A stretch of DNA of 64,000 nt from Parus major (Eukaryota > Chordata > Aves > Passeriformes > Paridae). A program made the position numbers and the translations under genes. The stretch is taken from the NCBI RefSeq assembly GCF_001522545.3, contig NC_031776.1, positions 26,547,634 to 26,611,633 of the forward strand. Reading direction: 5' to 3'. The first letter of the stretch is position 1. Each line of letters begins with the position of its first letter. The notes under the pieces were generated by a model. It made no database searches and was not told the origin of the DNA. It saw only the letters and a program-made list of their open reading frames with translations. Shown here one piece after another: positions 12,701-27,700 of this stretch.

Positions 12701-15700
12701 TTGAATTAGGTGACAAAGGATCTGAATCATGCTACTTGTCCTGAATAAGTAAATGCTTTCCCCTCCTTCCAGTCTCACAACACTCTCAAAGCAGCGGCGT
12801 TTCCTCTGAAATGCCAAAAAGCCCCAAAGCACTTCTCAAGTAACGTGAGCTGATTTGTGTGAGCATTTACCATCAACTGAAGACAAGCTTGTTTGCTTAA
12901 CATTTTATGCACTTTGTGTCAATATTTACCCAGCCTTCCTAACGAGAGAATTGATAGTGTTCAATTTGCAAGCCCAATGCAGTGCATTAGCCATGACATT
13001 GACATTGTCTTCTCTTGTTTTAGACCTCGGAGAGAAGCAAGTTTTTTTCCATCTTCTATTTATCCATTAATGCTGGAAGTTTGATCTCCACGTTTGTAAC
13101 TCCTGTACTAAGAGGTCAGTGTGGATTTTGAATAAAACAATAAATTAGCTGCCATCTAACTACTCTGCTGTGCATAGTTAGACTCTTATGACAACAGAAT
13201 GGCAGAAATTATATTATCTGTGGAGTGGTCAGTGTATTGCATTTACACCTTGTTAATCCTGCTGTAGCAGCATAACAGATTTATAATACAGGCAGACAAC
13301 TCACAGAAATTATATTCCTGGTTGTATTTCAAAGCCAGCCTGAACTGCAGAATTAAAACATGAAAGGTGGAAGGACCTGTATAGTCATCTACTCCCCACT
13401 GCCAGCAAAGGACTTGCCTTCAGGTATACTATGGATGGGAAAGGAGCTCTGCTGTCCTGTGCAGTATCAGGGCTGAAAAACGGCAGGGCTGGTTTTAAAG
13501 TCCTACCTTCTCCCTCCCACGGGGTGCTGCTGATTCTGGAGGTCTCTGTCCTGGCACTCAGGCTTGTCTGCGTGGGTCTGTTTGCAAGATTGCTGCCCTG
13601 AGCAACTAGCTTTGAAGACAAAGCACAGGCCTATGCCCCATTTACGACCTACTTTATATTCCAGCCTGCTTGCAAAACCCTTTTTAGTCCCTGAGCCTCG
13701 CTGCACTTCCTTCATTGTATCGCAGCACTTCGAAGCCAAAGGGATTGGCACGCTCTAAATACACACACAGTGGCAGAGCAGCAGGCCATAGGTGATGGGG
13801 ACAGGGACAAGGTAGTCTTCACATTTAGTTGCCATTTTTTTCATTCCATTCCATGGCTTCCAGAAAGCTCTGTTTGTATGGAGTGTCATTTTAACATGCT
13901 CTTGTCTCATGTTAACACCATGCACAGAGACAAAGACAAATGCTGTATCTCTTACTTGTTCATTCTCTGGTGACTCCAGGTCAGAATTCAGTTGAGAGGG
14001 GCTTTTGCTTAAAGTAGTCAATGGGCAGATGAAAATCCAGTCCCTTGAAGCCTCAAAATGTGTGCCAGTATAAACTAGTTGCAACATGGAACTGAAGTGG
14101 AGAGGATGGGGAAAGAGTAATATTTTTTCTAAGTGTGAAATCTTTTCTTGGAAGGGAGGAAATGCAGGTTGTAGACATTTGGTACAAATATGAAATTTAT
14201 ACTTTTAGGTAGAGAGGTTCAACTCATTTAGCATGTTAGAAGTTCAGCGTGCCTATAATGTTGCTCTCAGCTTTGTTGGATTTCAGCTAATTTGCCGAAA
14301 ATAAGTAAATAAATGCTGTGCTATGCTGTGCAGCTGTGACTTTCCAGCTACAGCAAACAGGAGCAGCTGAGGGCTTCATGGATTGGTCTCCTGTTAATTC
14401 TGTTGGCTTGCTTTAGCCATTTTGTCATTATCCATGTAAGAATGCAGTAATGTCTTGCCCCTGGCACTCAAACACAGAGCCCACACAGCTGGTTTGCTGT
14501 TTGCAGCTGGAGCACCGTGCAAGGACTGATCTGGTCCAAGAGGCACAGGGTTTCAGTGACCCAGAGCTCAGACTGATGCAAACCGTGCTGTAACACACCT
14601 AGCTTCCTAATGGTTTGCTGCAAGACCTGACATTTGGAGCAGGCTGCCCCTAGTGAGAATGATGGTGGTGAGAGAGGGAACTGGAGTTCTAAGGCTTATC
14701 CTGGGCTTCCACTTACACGGTGCAGGCATTGGCTTCCACTTTGTCCACTGTAGGTCGCTATGAAATCAAATTCAGGTTTTTCACTCAAGACTGATGCAGC
14801 TGGCACAAAGAATGTGGAAACACAGTACTGGTTATTTAGATCTAGTCAAATACAGAATGGCTTCAGGTTATTTTAAATGTTGTACTTTTTTTTTTTTTTT
14901 CCAATTACAGTTCCTAGTACTTCATTATACCTATTTGTCTGCCCCCTCCCTTCTACCATTTGCATCAATATCCCATTATCAGCTGCTTTTGCTGGCAGAC
15001 ACTAACCCTGCTTCCAAATTTTCTTCATCAAGGGAGGACAACTGTTTCAAGGAGATTCAATTCACAGTGTCAAGCACCAGCAAAGAAGATTTAAAAGCAG
15101 GGGAAGTGACTGATTTAGGGAATAAAATCAAAAGCCCTGGTAACATAAGTCTAGATGTAATGAGCTGCTTTTATTTCTGAATTCTTTTTTAGGGGATGTG
15201 AAATGTTTTGGAGAGGATTGTTATGCACTGGCTTTTGGCGTCCCAGCAGCACTGATGGTGTTGGCGCTTGGTAAGTTGAAAAAGTGATGCCTGTAATAGG
15301 AGTTACCATTTTTGAGTCCATGGATAGATGAGAAAGTGCACAAATTCATTAATTCTGGATGGATATTGTGATGGGAAATGAAAGGGTTCAAGGTCACCTA
15401 ACAATTCCCCAGTTCAGAATAGCAATAAATATCAGTAGTTCATTGATGGTGGGCAGACCATGGTTTTACTGTAATCATGATACTGTTAAGGGGGTGCTCT
15501 GATGGATGTTTCACAGTATAATTGCTTTGCTCTAATGCAAAGGGAGGCACCAAAATGATTCTCCTGATGGCTTTCAGCTTTGCCTATGAGCAGGCATGGC
15601 CTTTGAACTGCAATCGGAGCAGTCCTCAGAGACCCCCACCTTATAGAAGAGAAGCTTAACATGCCACTTCTAACCTTTCCATGGGCTTCTTGCAGCTCAG

Positions 15701-18700
15701 GGCCATCTTTAATGTCTCAGACTTCTGCCACTGAATCTGTGTGCTGCAGAAGGAGCCTAAATGAAATGTTAGTTTGTTCTGAGCTGTCTTACTTTGCTTG
15801 GCTGAAGTAATTCCCACAATTACAGTGACAACTTATTATTATGTTGCAATAAAAAATCCTTATTATCCAAGTGTCAGGAGACAGCCACAATCCCCATGCT
15901 TCTTAATGCTTGCATCTTAGCCCCATTAAGACTACTTGTCAAGACTTCTTCTCCAACCTTTATAAAACATTCAGCAATCTCCCCATTTTTACTCATGGCA
16001 TGTTACTCCTTGATAGCCAGTAGAGAGGACACCCTATTAGCTTTAATTTCACAGCTGCAAACTGCTGAGAAGAGCAGTCCCCTTATTACACTGCATGTGT
16101 GAGCTTTTGACACAGCATGGGGTGACTTCTCATTCAGTTTGTTACCTTCACTGAGAGACCAAGCAGTTGTGTGATTTCACCGCAGCATCTGGGATTTGAA
16201 AAGTTTGCCCCCAGAGAATGTGAATGTTGCGGTCTCCACTCAAATTTCCATCAGGGAAAAGAATCAGGAAACTGAAGAAAGGTCATCAGGCCACAGCTAA
16301 TGTTGCAGCAATTTTTTTCAAAACAGTGCATGGTCACAGTCCTGAGAAGGTTCTATTTCCCCCTGTGGCCTGTTCCTATCAGTTTAGGACCACACAGGCT
16401 CTCTCCTCTGTGCACCATGCTGTGATGAATGTTTCTAGCAGAGCAATAGTTGCCCAGGGGAAAAAGAAGGTGTAAATATTGCAGTTTCAGTGAGGGCATC
16501 GGTGGAAATGTGTTTTTAGCTAGTGTCCTGTTGCCAAATTCCAAGTCCTGCCTGGCAAAGCAGCTCTGTTCTTTTGTAACATGCTAAAATGCTCTGGGAA
16601 GTGATATATTTGACTATGTGAGCAGCATGCAGAGCTGGAGAAAATACACTTTCAGCCCTAACTGGCCCTCTCCCTGTGTTGATGGAAAACAAGGATAGAT
16701 TTAGAAGCAGATTTAGAGGGAGATTGTTTGGGCTGCTATGGTTGTAAGGATGGGGTAGATTGATACCTTTTAATTCCAAATGCTAAACCTAATGCAGGAA
16801 CATCAGCTCCCAAAGGAGTCAATGGCATCACCAGAAGGTATTTCAGCAAAACTAACAGATCACATTTTTAAACGCACCAACATCTCCAGAGGGAGATGCT
16901 GAGGGTCAGGTAGTGCATCTACCCACTCTGACTTTGCACAGATGCAAAGTGCTACTCACCTAAACTGACTTCAGAGGTCTCTCAAGTTCTGCAAGTCAAA
17001 CTTGGATGCTGAAAGATGTTCATGGTCAGATAAAAGCAAAGGTGAGTTCCCTGCATTGTTTCAGGCCTCCTGTGTTAGGACAGAAGTACCTGCTATTCTT
17101 CACTGCCTGTGGACTGACCCAGATAATAGGGTTAGTTTTAAAAGTTAAGATGTTTCTCCTTACTAATCTCTTTGAAATTCCAATGTGCTCAAAGACTCTC
17201 GTAGAGCGGGACAAATGATACACAATCAGATAACTCCATCTCTGACAGAATTTTGAAGCCTCATTCTGATATTCTTTGGGCTTTGAGGGAGAAAACTAAG
17301 ATAAAACATTATCTTAAATTGTATTTCCCTTTGTGGAAACTATAAATAGAGGTAATTTTTGTTTATATCTCTGTGTAAGGCAGGGATCTTTGGGCTGTTT
17401 CCACTGAAATGTGTGTGAGGTGCAAGTGCACAGATCCTGTGTTCTATCTGGATTAGTCCTCACAGGTTTCCAATGGGTGAGGTTTGATTTCCAGCATCAG
17501 CTGCAGCAATTCAACGTGGATTGTACTTCAGTTTAATCTACAAAAAGCAAAGACAAAGTGAATTTTCAAAGTTTTGGTTCCCAGCATGAATCAGATGTGG
17601 AGGTGCCTGTTGTGCCAGAGCAGGTGTTAAGACAATGGTGACTCTCTGGGATCACACTGCCTCTTGTAGGATGTTGCATTTTCTTCCATCTGTAGGTATT
17701 AAAGCACTCCTGTATATTTATTTAGTTAGAAGTACAGTCCTGTGTTTCCTGAGGGCAGAACATTTCTGTTGAATGCAGGGTTGGGGGATCCTTCCCAGAA
17801 GCTAGTGCAGGACTGAGCTTCAGCCATGTGAACCCCCATTTGGATTATAATATTTTTTCAGTTGTGTTCATTGCTGGAAGTGGACTGTACAGAAAAACAC
17901 CACCACAAGGAAACGTCTTGCTGGAAGTGTGCAAATGCATCGGTGTAAGTGTGTGTAATTTTCTTTTTCATGCATGACTGAGGTTGCAGGACAAAAAGAT
18001 GCAAAGGGAAAGGGGAAGTGACTTTTGGAGTTCTTCTCTATGTTGCTACTGGGTGTCTTGTTGATAAGCTGTAAGGAATAAGAAACACATTTAAGTCCTA
18101 GTTTATTCTTTCAGCATTTCAATTGTTTTCCCTTAGCTCCATGAACTGTTCAGTTGATGTCAGTAGACCACAAGTGGCAGATGCTGGTGGAAACTGAACT
18201 GTAAGGAAAATTCAGAAACTCAGAGATATACGACTCCATTTTTTTTCCAGTTGAATAATTTTTCTGAACTTTATCAGTTCAGCAGACAGTAATAGCATAC
18301 ATTCATATTATGGACATTCAGCATGTTCATGTAAATGGAAGAGACACTTGCTGAAGTTGCATTAGAGCCTTATAAATTGTTTTTCATGGTGTGTGAGCTG
18401 AATACAGTATGTGAAAAAATGCTCTCTTATTATTAGGTGGATAATGATGTTTCTATTTCAGGAAGCTGTTGCTAACAGCAGATGTTTTCTTTTTTATCTA
18501 GGTCAATCCTAGTGCCTAATTTACCTTTGGGAAACAGGCGGGATCTTAAAGACAGGGTTTCTAAGTCAGGTCTGCCATTTATTTTGCCAGTGTGGCTCAG
18601 TGTTCAGTGACTGGAGCACACAGCATAAAGTGGCCAGGAGTCAGACTTCAGTGACCCTTGTAGGTCCTTCCCAACTCAGGATATTCTAAGATTCGATGAT

Positions 18701-21700
18701 TCTATAATACATTCCCCCATCATACCTTTAATTGACTGGTGTCATAGAAACTTCCCTCCAGACAATTCATCATAAAGCATCCAATCTGAGATTTTAGAGG
18801 TATCCAGCAACCCACCCCCCTCAATATTCTGGTACTACTTACATTTGGAGATGGGGAAGGTAGCCTTGAGTTGGGGATGTGACAAGGGCAGGTACAGTAT
18901 GAGTGCGTTACTCACCTGTTTTTCTCCCTAGTTTGCTATTAAAAACAGGCTGAAAAACCGCTCCCGTGAGATTCCAAAGAGAGATCACTGGCTGGACTGG
19001 GCATCAGAAAAATACTCGGTAAGTGATGCTCTACCTGGTAGGTTTGGAGTGGGAAGGGGGAGATGGGCAGACAGAGAGAGGAGACAGTAAGACTGGCCTG
19101 GCCACAGCATCCCTCATACGCATTTTCCTGTCTCTTCCCACATCTGTACTCTCCTGACCCTTAATGGACGGTTTAGGTGCTGCACTGAAATGTAGAAATG
19201 CAAATATATCCAATGTCACAAGTAAGTACAATGAAGAACTGCCATGCAGAAGGAAATAGGAATTAAGCTTTGTGACTTGAATCATCTGTTGGCTTTACAC
19301 CCCCACCTTACCTTTTTGCCTGTTCCCTTTTAGAAACAGCTGATTGGGGAGGTTAAAATGGTGACTCGTGTTCTCTTCCTCTTCATACCACTGCCAATGT
19401 TCTGGGCCCTGTTTGATCAGCAGGTACAGTACAGTGTGTACAGCTCTGCCCACCAGCCTCGGCTGGCACCTCTGTCCTTTTGGGGTAATGCCAAAGCATG
19501 CTGGGGACACAGCGGGCCACATTCCTACCAAATGTCCAGGGCCATCTACCATCTCTGCTATTCAGCCCTTCAGAGTCCTGCCAAGTGTCTGGCACAGGAG
19601 AATGAGAGGGGAGAATGTGCCCTGCCTAGTGATGGGTGTTACAGGGAAGGGAAGGAATAGATGGGAAATAAGTCCTCCCTGCCATCTTCTCTGTCCCCAT
19701 TTTCTAGCCCCATGGAACATCTTGAAAGCTTCACAGATGTCTGTTTTCTCCTTAGGGATCCAGGTGGACTTTGCAAGCCACAAAAATGAATGCTGATTTT
19801 GTAAGTACTTAATGTTACCAGGGCTGGTAAGACTAGTAGTAACATCCCTGCTCTTGCTTATTAACCGGAGTCTTGCAGTACTAAGAGCGTCTGCTTGGTG
19901 AATCTGGGTGAGTTTCACTTTTGGTGATTAGAAGCCAGAAGCTCTGTTCATGCAGCCACGTTCAGTTCATCACAGCTCATCTCAACTGGAAGTGAGGGCT
20001 GGGGAGCCATCAGCAGCCTGCAAGGTCAGGGGTGCTGACCTACTGTGGCAGCCAGTGGCCCTGTGACCTGGAGCAAGTAGAATTTTCAGCCTGCTGCCCC
20101 CAAGGAAGGCAGCCAAGTCAGCCCTATTAAGGTGTGACCAGAGCTGTTGTATGTTTCTGCACTGGATCACTTGGTGATACATTAATGAAGCCTCTTAAAA
20201 CCAGCAAGAATCTTATGTATAGGATTAAGATGTGTTAGGGATTAATTAGGTAGTTTCCATAAAGTTCTTCAAAGGTGTGAATGGCAAAAGGTGCAGGCTG
20301 CAGTAGCAGATAAATGTACATCAGCTATCTGTCCGAAGATGTCCCCACACAGGGCTATTTTTCAGACATACATGTTTTAACAGGCCATCTAGATCTTGTC
20401 TGCAGATGTTCATATCAAAATCTAGGGCTGTAAGTGTCCATTTTCCAGTTTAAAATTGACTTAAAGTCACAAATATGAGACCTTCTATGTCACTACTGTT
20501 AAAAATTGGGCTCTCAATATGTGATACTCATTAGGCTTAATTAGTTCAAATGAGGCATGAAAAAGACTACACCTTGGGTAATATTTATCCACCTCAGAAA
20601 GGCAGAACAAAGTCCTTGCAGTCTATGTGATATATATCTAAAACATTTGTTTTCTAGTGTTTCGCTCACATGTACTTAGTGATCCATTAACAGGAGAGCT
20701 AAGTATCACCAGGTGTCACTACTGGACTCTCCCAAGTGAGGAAAGATAGATTCAAGGCTTTTTTTTTTGTCACACCAACTTGGATAGCTCCTTGGCTCTT
20801 GTTTCAGTCTCGTCTGCTCTCCCCTCATGAGTTGCCCCACCTCAAGAAGGTGAAAATTAACTGCAGCATTGGAGTAATCCCACCCTTAGGCTTGTTGGAG
20901 TTCATGTTTATAATACTCTATGACTTTCTGTTCAGCAGACAAGGGCTCAGCTAGGGAGTCTGGAGTCAAAGAGGGAATGATTTAGTGTCAGATGAAATAT
21001 TTGCAGGCTCATTTCCTAATGACACATTTCTATGGTGTGTGCAAAGTAGCAGGAGGGGGTACTTGCCTGGTGTTTTTTCACTCTCCCAGGAGGCAGCTGT
21101 GGGCAGAGGCAGGCACCCAGTCTACACTCAGCTCAGGACAGGACTGGCAGACAGGAGACAACCCCCCACACCATTTTCTTGGAAATACATTATTTCCTTC
21201 CTAATTTCTTCCCTCCTGCACTCTTCCCCACCCCCTGACCCCTCCCCACCCACCCCTCTTCTTCATCTTAATTTCAAATGAAAAGCATTTCACGGAGTTC
21301 AGAAAACCACCAGTCCCTCCCTAGAGACAGGTCCATGGTTCCTTTTGAGGTCTGAGATCCCTCCATCCACCCATTCCTGTTGACCTTGCCCATTTTGGGG
21401 AGGTGGGATAGTGATGCAAGTGTGAGGCACCTCTCAGCCTTGAGGACTTGGCTCAAAACAAGAAGCTGCAGTTGTCCAAAGCCTGTCAGATGCAGATGGG
21501 GGAAGAAAGAGTTGTTTGTGCAGCCCACTGGCTCAAGGATGGTCTTTTATTATCCTTTTGGGAACTTGGGAGAAATACCAACAGAGTTCACAGGGTCCTG
21601 AAGCTTGGGAACACTCACTTATAGCATTGGGGCTTTTCACATTATAGAAGCAGGGAGGGAAGAAGCTCTAAGCCCTCCTCCCAGCTTGGACACTAACACC

Positions 21701-24700
21701 CCCATTCTTCTCCACTCACCTAGTTCATGGCTCAGCCAGCCTGAAAGATGGGTCTCAGTACCTGTCATGAGCTGTGTCACAGCTGCCAAATATCAAGGAT
21801 TGAGTGCAGCTTCCTTCTGCCAAATGTTCTTATTAAACACTGTGTCCTTAGACAACAAGTGTCAAGAACACAATATCAGCTGCTAAAGCCAACATAAAGC
21901 ATTTGAGGAAACCACCTTGGCTGCAAAGGCCTCTCTGGGACCGATTACTTATTTGCCATATGCACTGATGTATTATAGTGTTTATGAATCACTTGGAATA
22001 TCTTTTTGTTTCAGGGAATATATGTCCTTCAGCCTGACCAAATGCAGGTAAAAGATATTACAGGGTAGGAAATAACCCTTAGAATGTATCTTCTTCTTTT
22101 CTTTCATCTATATTTTTCTCATGGGACCAGTGGCCATTCTTTGCTCCTTTTCAAGGTAATAGCAGTGCTTCTGCTGGTTGTTGTGGTGTGCCCTCTGCCT
22201 TATTGTTCACAGGCAGTTTTGCAAGGTTGGGGTTCAGAGGACCCTGAGGATGTCCTAATCCACAAGCTGACTCCTGCAGAACAGTGCAGAGGTGTGTGGT
22301 AACATACCATTGTAACAGTTCTTGAGCTAGTGCCAGCATGTGAAGAATACAACCAGTATCTCCCTTTAACAGGCTCCTGTCCCGGGATGAACAATGTTCT
22401 TGAAATATTTTTGGTTCCTCCCTTTCTGCTGGTTTTTTCATGAAAACATGAAAGCTCCAAGATGGTGCTGTTGTCACAGTTGATTACAATTCTTATGGTG
22501 AACAGCTCTGGAGAAATTCAAAGCTGTTCTGTTCCCTGAAATCTTCCTTTGGAACTGAAACAACATTTCTCACTGCTTGTTCTTCATCACTCTCTATTTC
22601 CTTGCTCTGCCACTGCTGGCTGGCAGACAAGCTGTGCCCCTCCCAGGAGAAATTTTGTTCCTGGGGGATTCCTAGGTTATGTTGAAGTGTGAGAAATTTC
22701 CAATCTCACACAATAGTGCCTGTTCCTCTGGGATTTTGCTGGAGTCCCAAGATGTTTCCATTGCTGCTGATTTGTTGTAAGGTCCCACCACAGCACCAAA
22801 GGTCACCCGTCTCTATTGTCAGTGAGGTTTGTACTCTTTAAAAACATCATGTTTCAGTTCTCTCTCCAGGGAAACTGGTCGAGTGATGCTTGCTTGCCTC
22901 TTGGAGGGGAGGATATGAACCAAATGTATTCATGCCTATGAAAACTAAATAGCAGAAGCTGTTAAGTGCAAACTATGATTATATTTTAAAAGGAGATTTT
23001 AAGTGTTTATCCATGTCCCTTCTGTAATGGAATTATTTCTGGAGGACAGTGCTTTATGGGTTTAATTACTGAAAGTTGCTTTCTAGCCACTGAACTCCCA
23101 TTCTTTTGTATTGCAGTTCTTAAATCCACTTCTTATTCTTGTCTTCATCCCAATTTTTGACCTTGGACTCTACCCCCTGATAAACATGTGCAAATTGAAT
23201 TTCACGTAAGTACTTGGGGACCACGTAGATGCCTCTGTGCTTTTTCTTTTGCCATAAGTGTGCATAATAGCTTTTAAGGAAGAGAACCACAAATTTCCAT
23301 TCACCTTTCTTAATACTTGAGTATAGTTCAGTCCCAAGAGGCAGCATCACCCTTTTGCACAGACCATGGAAAAGGGTAAAACTCAGTGATTTCCAATTCT
23401 GCTCCATACAGATTTCCCCAAAAGATACTAATAGTCTCACTTCGAATTTCATCAACATGTTTTCCACCTTGTTTCCCATGTCATGCCCAAATAATTCCCT
23501 CCCTGAAAAGTCCCTGTGGGACCAAATTCATGGTCCTGTGCTGGCTAGGATCTGAACCAGTGAGTGCATAAGGGGATTTCCATATGAGCCAAGTATTTTA
23601 TCCTTAGTCTATGTTAGCAAGAAGTGCAGTGTAAGACGAGCAGACCTCAGGTTGTTTATGAGATCCACTTTATGCATTTGGTGCAAATTAACTTCAGAGT
23701 ATTCTGCCTCTGTGGACTGATGCCCTCTAGCAGTGGAAGTACATTATATGCACTCTTGGAGTGCCTTTGTCAGTGGAATTTCAACCAGAAGGAGTCAAGT
23801 TTCTATTCTCCAACACCATTTCTGCATGTGAACCATAGCATGGGAAAGGGTAATGAGTGGGGTTTGGCTTAAAAAGCATGTTCCTAATCCAAACTAAAAT
23901 GCAGGACAGACAAAACCACATAAAATGGGGGTGGCAGGTGCCTCAGAAGCCTTCTCCTCACCCTCCTGGTCCTTTCCCACCGTGCTGAATTACTTGCACC
24001 TGAAGACATATCAAAAACATTGTCCAGCCCTGCAATGGTGCCCCCTTTGGAGGATACACATCAGAAACTGGGCTTCTCCCTCATCCCTAATTGTGAGCCT
24101 GTGGCCTGGACTTGGCAGAAGACTTCCTGCCTTATGACCAACTCACAGAGTAGTCCACCCAACAGCACAAACTCAAGCACCAACCAGGACTGAATGCTAG
24201 GACTAAAGACCATTACAAAGAGTGGAGAACACTGAATCTAGAACCAGATTTGTCTCAAATCTCAAGAGCTCAATACTCAGTTTGAATCTGCCGTTCTGGA
24301 CATGTATTATTCTGATTTATATCAGATTTTCTCATGTAACTCTAGTAAAGTTGCACTAGCTTTGCCTTGAGTTTAGAAGCAAGCTCTTTATTTTCTAGAA
24401 ATGTAAATGTATTGGCATGAGAAATAAACCAGAATGATGCCCCAGATGGTCAGAAACATTGATGACACAAACTACACATTTTTCTGTTCCTTATTCCCAC
24501 TGCTAAATAGAATGTTACTTTTCTTTTGCCTTTCCCAAAAGGGACTTGAAGGTACATCATTTCTGGTGCTTCTTCCAACATCATGGATTAACATAATGTC
24601 ATGAGCTATTCCCACTAGAAGAGCTGGGAAAAAGATGATTTGAAACTTGCAAGGAAAGAACTTCTTTTCATAGCATATCAGTTCTAATTGGCCTCAGTGC

Positions 24701-27700
24701 TGGCCTCATACAGAATAATAAAATAGTTTTAAGTTAAGATATCGGCAATTTAAACAGCCTGTCATCCTGAGTGCCACCTGTTGGGCAGTTTATTACATGG
24801 TTTTGGCACATTTTTGGCTCTGAGGAATGGTATTCTATAGTTTAAATTACTTTTTTTCCTTTAATGGGACCTCTTTCATTTGCTCCATAGACCTATTAGG
24901 AAAATGGCAACAGGTATGATCCTTGCAGGGCTGGCATTTGGACTTGCAGCTGTTATAGAAGTCAAAATAAATGTAAGTAAAGCACAAGGCATTCCTCAGA
25001 AATACTTTCTTTCCATGGAGTGTCTTTATTGATGTCTGGTAGATAATCCTTTAAGCCATTGTGCTTAATCAAAATTTGTAATGTTTTCTTTACAATTGAG
25101 CATACTGATCCAGTTGCTAATGATAATTCTTACCTTGTCTACTTCTCCCTGTCTTTGTTTCTATGTCTTTCTTTCTAGTCTTTGCAGTTTTGCTGTGCTG
25201 GTCATCTGTATGGGTCTATATTCTAGATTTCCATCGTCAAAGTGCTTGACAGACATCTAGTTAATGCTAGTGATTAATTTCCAAAAGGTAGTTTGTTCTC
25301 ACTCCTATTTCTTGCTGTAGCTTGCCTATACTTTGCTGTTTGGGGTCTTTTGTGTGTGTGTGGTGGTTTTGTTTTTTTTTTATTTAATTGTTTTAAAAAA
25401 AATTTAATTTAATTACTTTCCTGCTTTAGGGTGGCATGGCTTTTTTATACAAACCAAATTGTTTCTCTGGATAGGCAGGTGAATGCTGTCACAGGCATCA
25501 GGGTCTGCCAGGCATCCCCAGAGAGGATGGCAGCACAACTCATAAATTCCATATTAGCTCTGGCAGATTTGTACTGTTTGTTTCTGGCTCATGAGCAGCA
25601 TTGTGTAGACCTTGGCTGACCTTTGTCTTACAAAAGTTACTATAGGATTAATTTTTAAAGCTTCTATGTATACTTAAAATGTTCTGTTAGAGTGGCTGGC
25701 TCACAGCTGTGGATTAATATCTGCTGGCTCCTCAGGTGAATCCCCTAATGAGCCTCCCACTGAAATAAGACTGTGTGGGTTCAGGTCTTTTTTCCAATCT
25801 CTTTATGTGAGCAAAGAAATGCTCTCATTGCTACCACTAGAATCTCTGGCCAAGCACCAAAGTTTGCTCTGGTTGTGGGTGACTCCTCTGGGCAGAGGCA
25901 AGGTGAGTTAGAAGTTCCTTCTTGCCTGTGCATGAAAATTTTACCCTAAAGGCCATTTTAGGATGTACCAAAGAGGAAGATATGATGGTCCACCTTCTCT
26001 TGACTGTGGGTAGCAGAAGTGAAAAGCTACAGTAATTGAATTTGCTGGATAATATTAGCAGGCCTGTTGGTCCAGAGCAGCATATGGATACAGGGAAATC
26101 AGCTCATTCTGTCTTCTGTGGCAGTGTGTCTCCCCACCAGGTTAGGTTCAAATTACCCTACTTGCACTACCCAAATTATCAGATAAGATAGAAAAAAAAA
26201 ATAAATAGCTCTGCAGTATTGCTGGCAGCTACTTGAAAATAAAACGAGAAAAAAAGACAAGTTTAAAAAAAAATTAGCTCTGCAGGTGGTACAAGGCTGA
26301 CACTGATGGATGTACACTTTCTAGGAAATGGTTCCTGACAGAAGGAGATACCTCAGTGCTGGAGGCATCAGCTTACCTCTCTCAGAAAACAAGGAATAAT
26401 ATCTATATAGTTGGCTGTATAGATAGCAAGGTGTGCAGTAATGCAAAAACACTGATTACAGACACGAAGCTGAACTGGGATTTTCAAAACTACTTAACTT
26501 CTGGTCTGATTCTTCTCCCAGACACTGACTGCAATGGGAAATAATTATTCTGGTCACTGCTTTTGAAAGCTAAGCACAAATTTTTCCATTCTGATGTGGC
26601 AGTTGGTTAAATCCAGGCACAAGGGAGCTGTATAATGAAAGCTGTGACATTGTTCTACCTCCTCAGTAGGTGTGAAGTCTGTACACTTAGTAGTGTGAAG
26701 AGCAATTTTTGGGAGGAATGATGGGTTGGCCTTTGAGCTACTATGAGGAAACCTCCCTAAAAAAGATTTATGTTCCGTTTTCTCTGAGTGCAACTTCTGT
26801 TGAGGAAGGGATGGAAAAGTGTCATTACAGAGAGGAAGACTATTATGGCTAAAAATGAAGAGATATTAAAGTGCTAATAAAGCATACAGATGGCACTTAA
26901 AGCCTTTTACTTTAATTAGGAAACCGATATGCCTCGACTTGTCCCAAAAGAAAGTTTAATTCGGGCCCTGAATTTGGCAAAGAACCCTGTTCAAGTGACA
27001 ATCCAAGACAAGGACCTATTTCAGCAGCCTGTGGAGTCTTTTCAGGTAAGCATATATTTGGGACTGAAAGGCCTGACTTGCATGTCATTGAAGAAAGGAT
27101 GGGCTTTTTGTCAGGCATTTCTAATAAAGCCCATAGATGCAAAAGCTTGTTCTGCTTCATCGCCTTAGAAGTGCATGGGAATAGCTTTACAAATGAAGCA
27201 TAATATCTCTGTTATATGAAACAGAAATTGAACATTTGGAGGAAAATTTCCCCAGCAAAGGATACACCTTACATTCACCTGTAATTAGGAATAAAGGGTA
27301 ACAGGATTACAGTCTCCTTAAAGAGGGGATAGTGTTACACTTGGTAGGAAAAGACAGATTCTTTCTTATTTGAAGAAAGTGTAACCAAGTTTATTTTCTT
27401 CCACAGAACCCAGCTGAGTACTCAAAATTAATATTGAATGGAGAGCAACAAAGTCTTCACTTCACCCTGCAACATCAAGGATTGACTCTTGCTTTTAACT
27501 ACACCGTGAAGGAAAAATCAGTATACAGCTTAATTGTTTTTGAGGCAGAAGGAAGCCTATCAAGCCGCTTAGTGAGTGTGGGAGTGAAGTGTAAATACAG
27601 TATTAATTCAATGGCTGTGATGCTACAATGGGGTAATAGGCTCATTAATTCATTTGCTCAGTTGCAATGTCTGTCTGATTGCTCTCAGATGCTCTAAACC

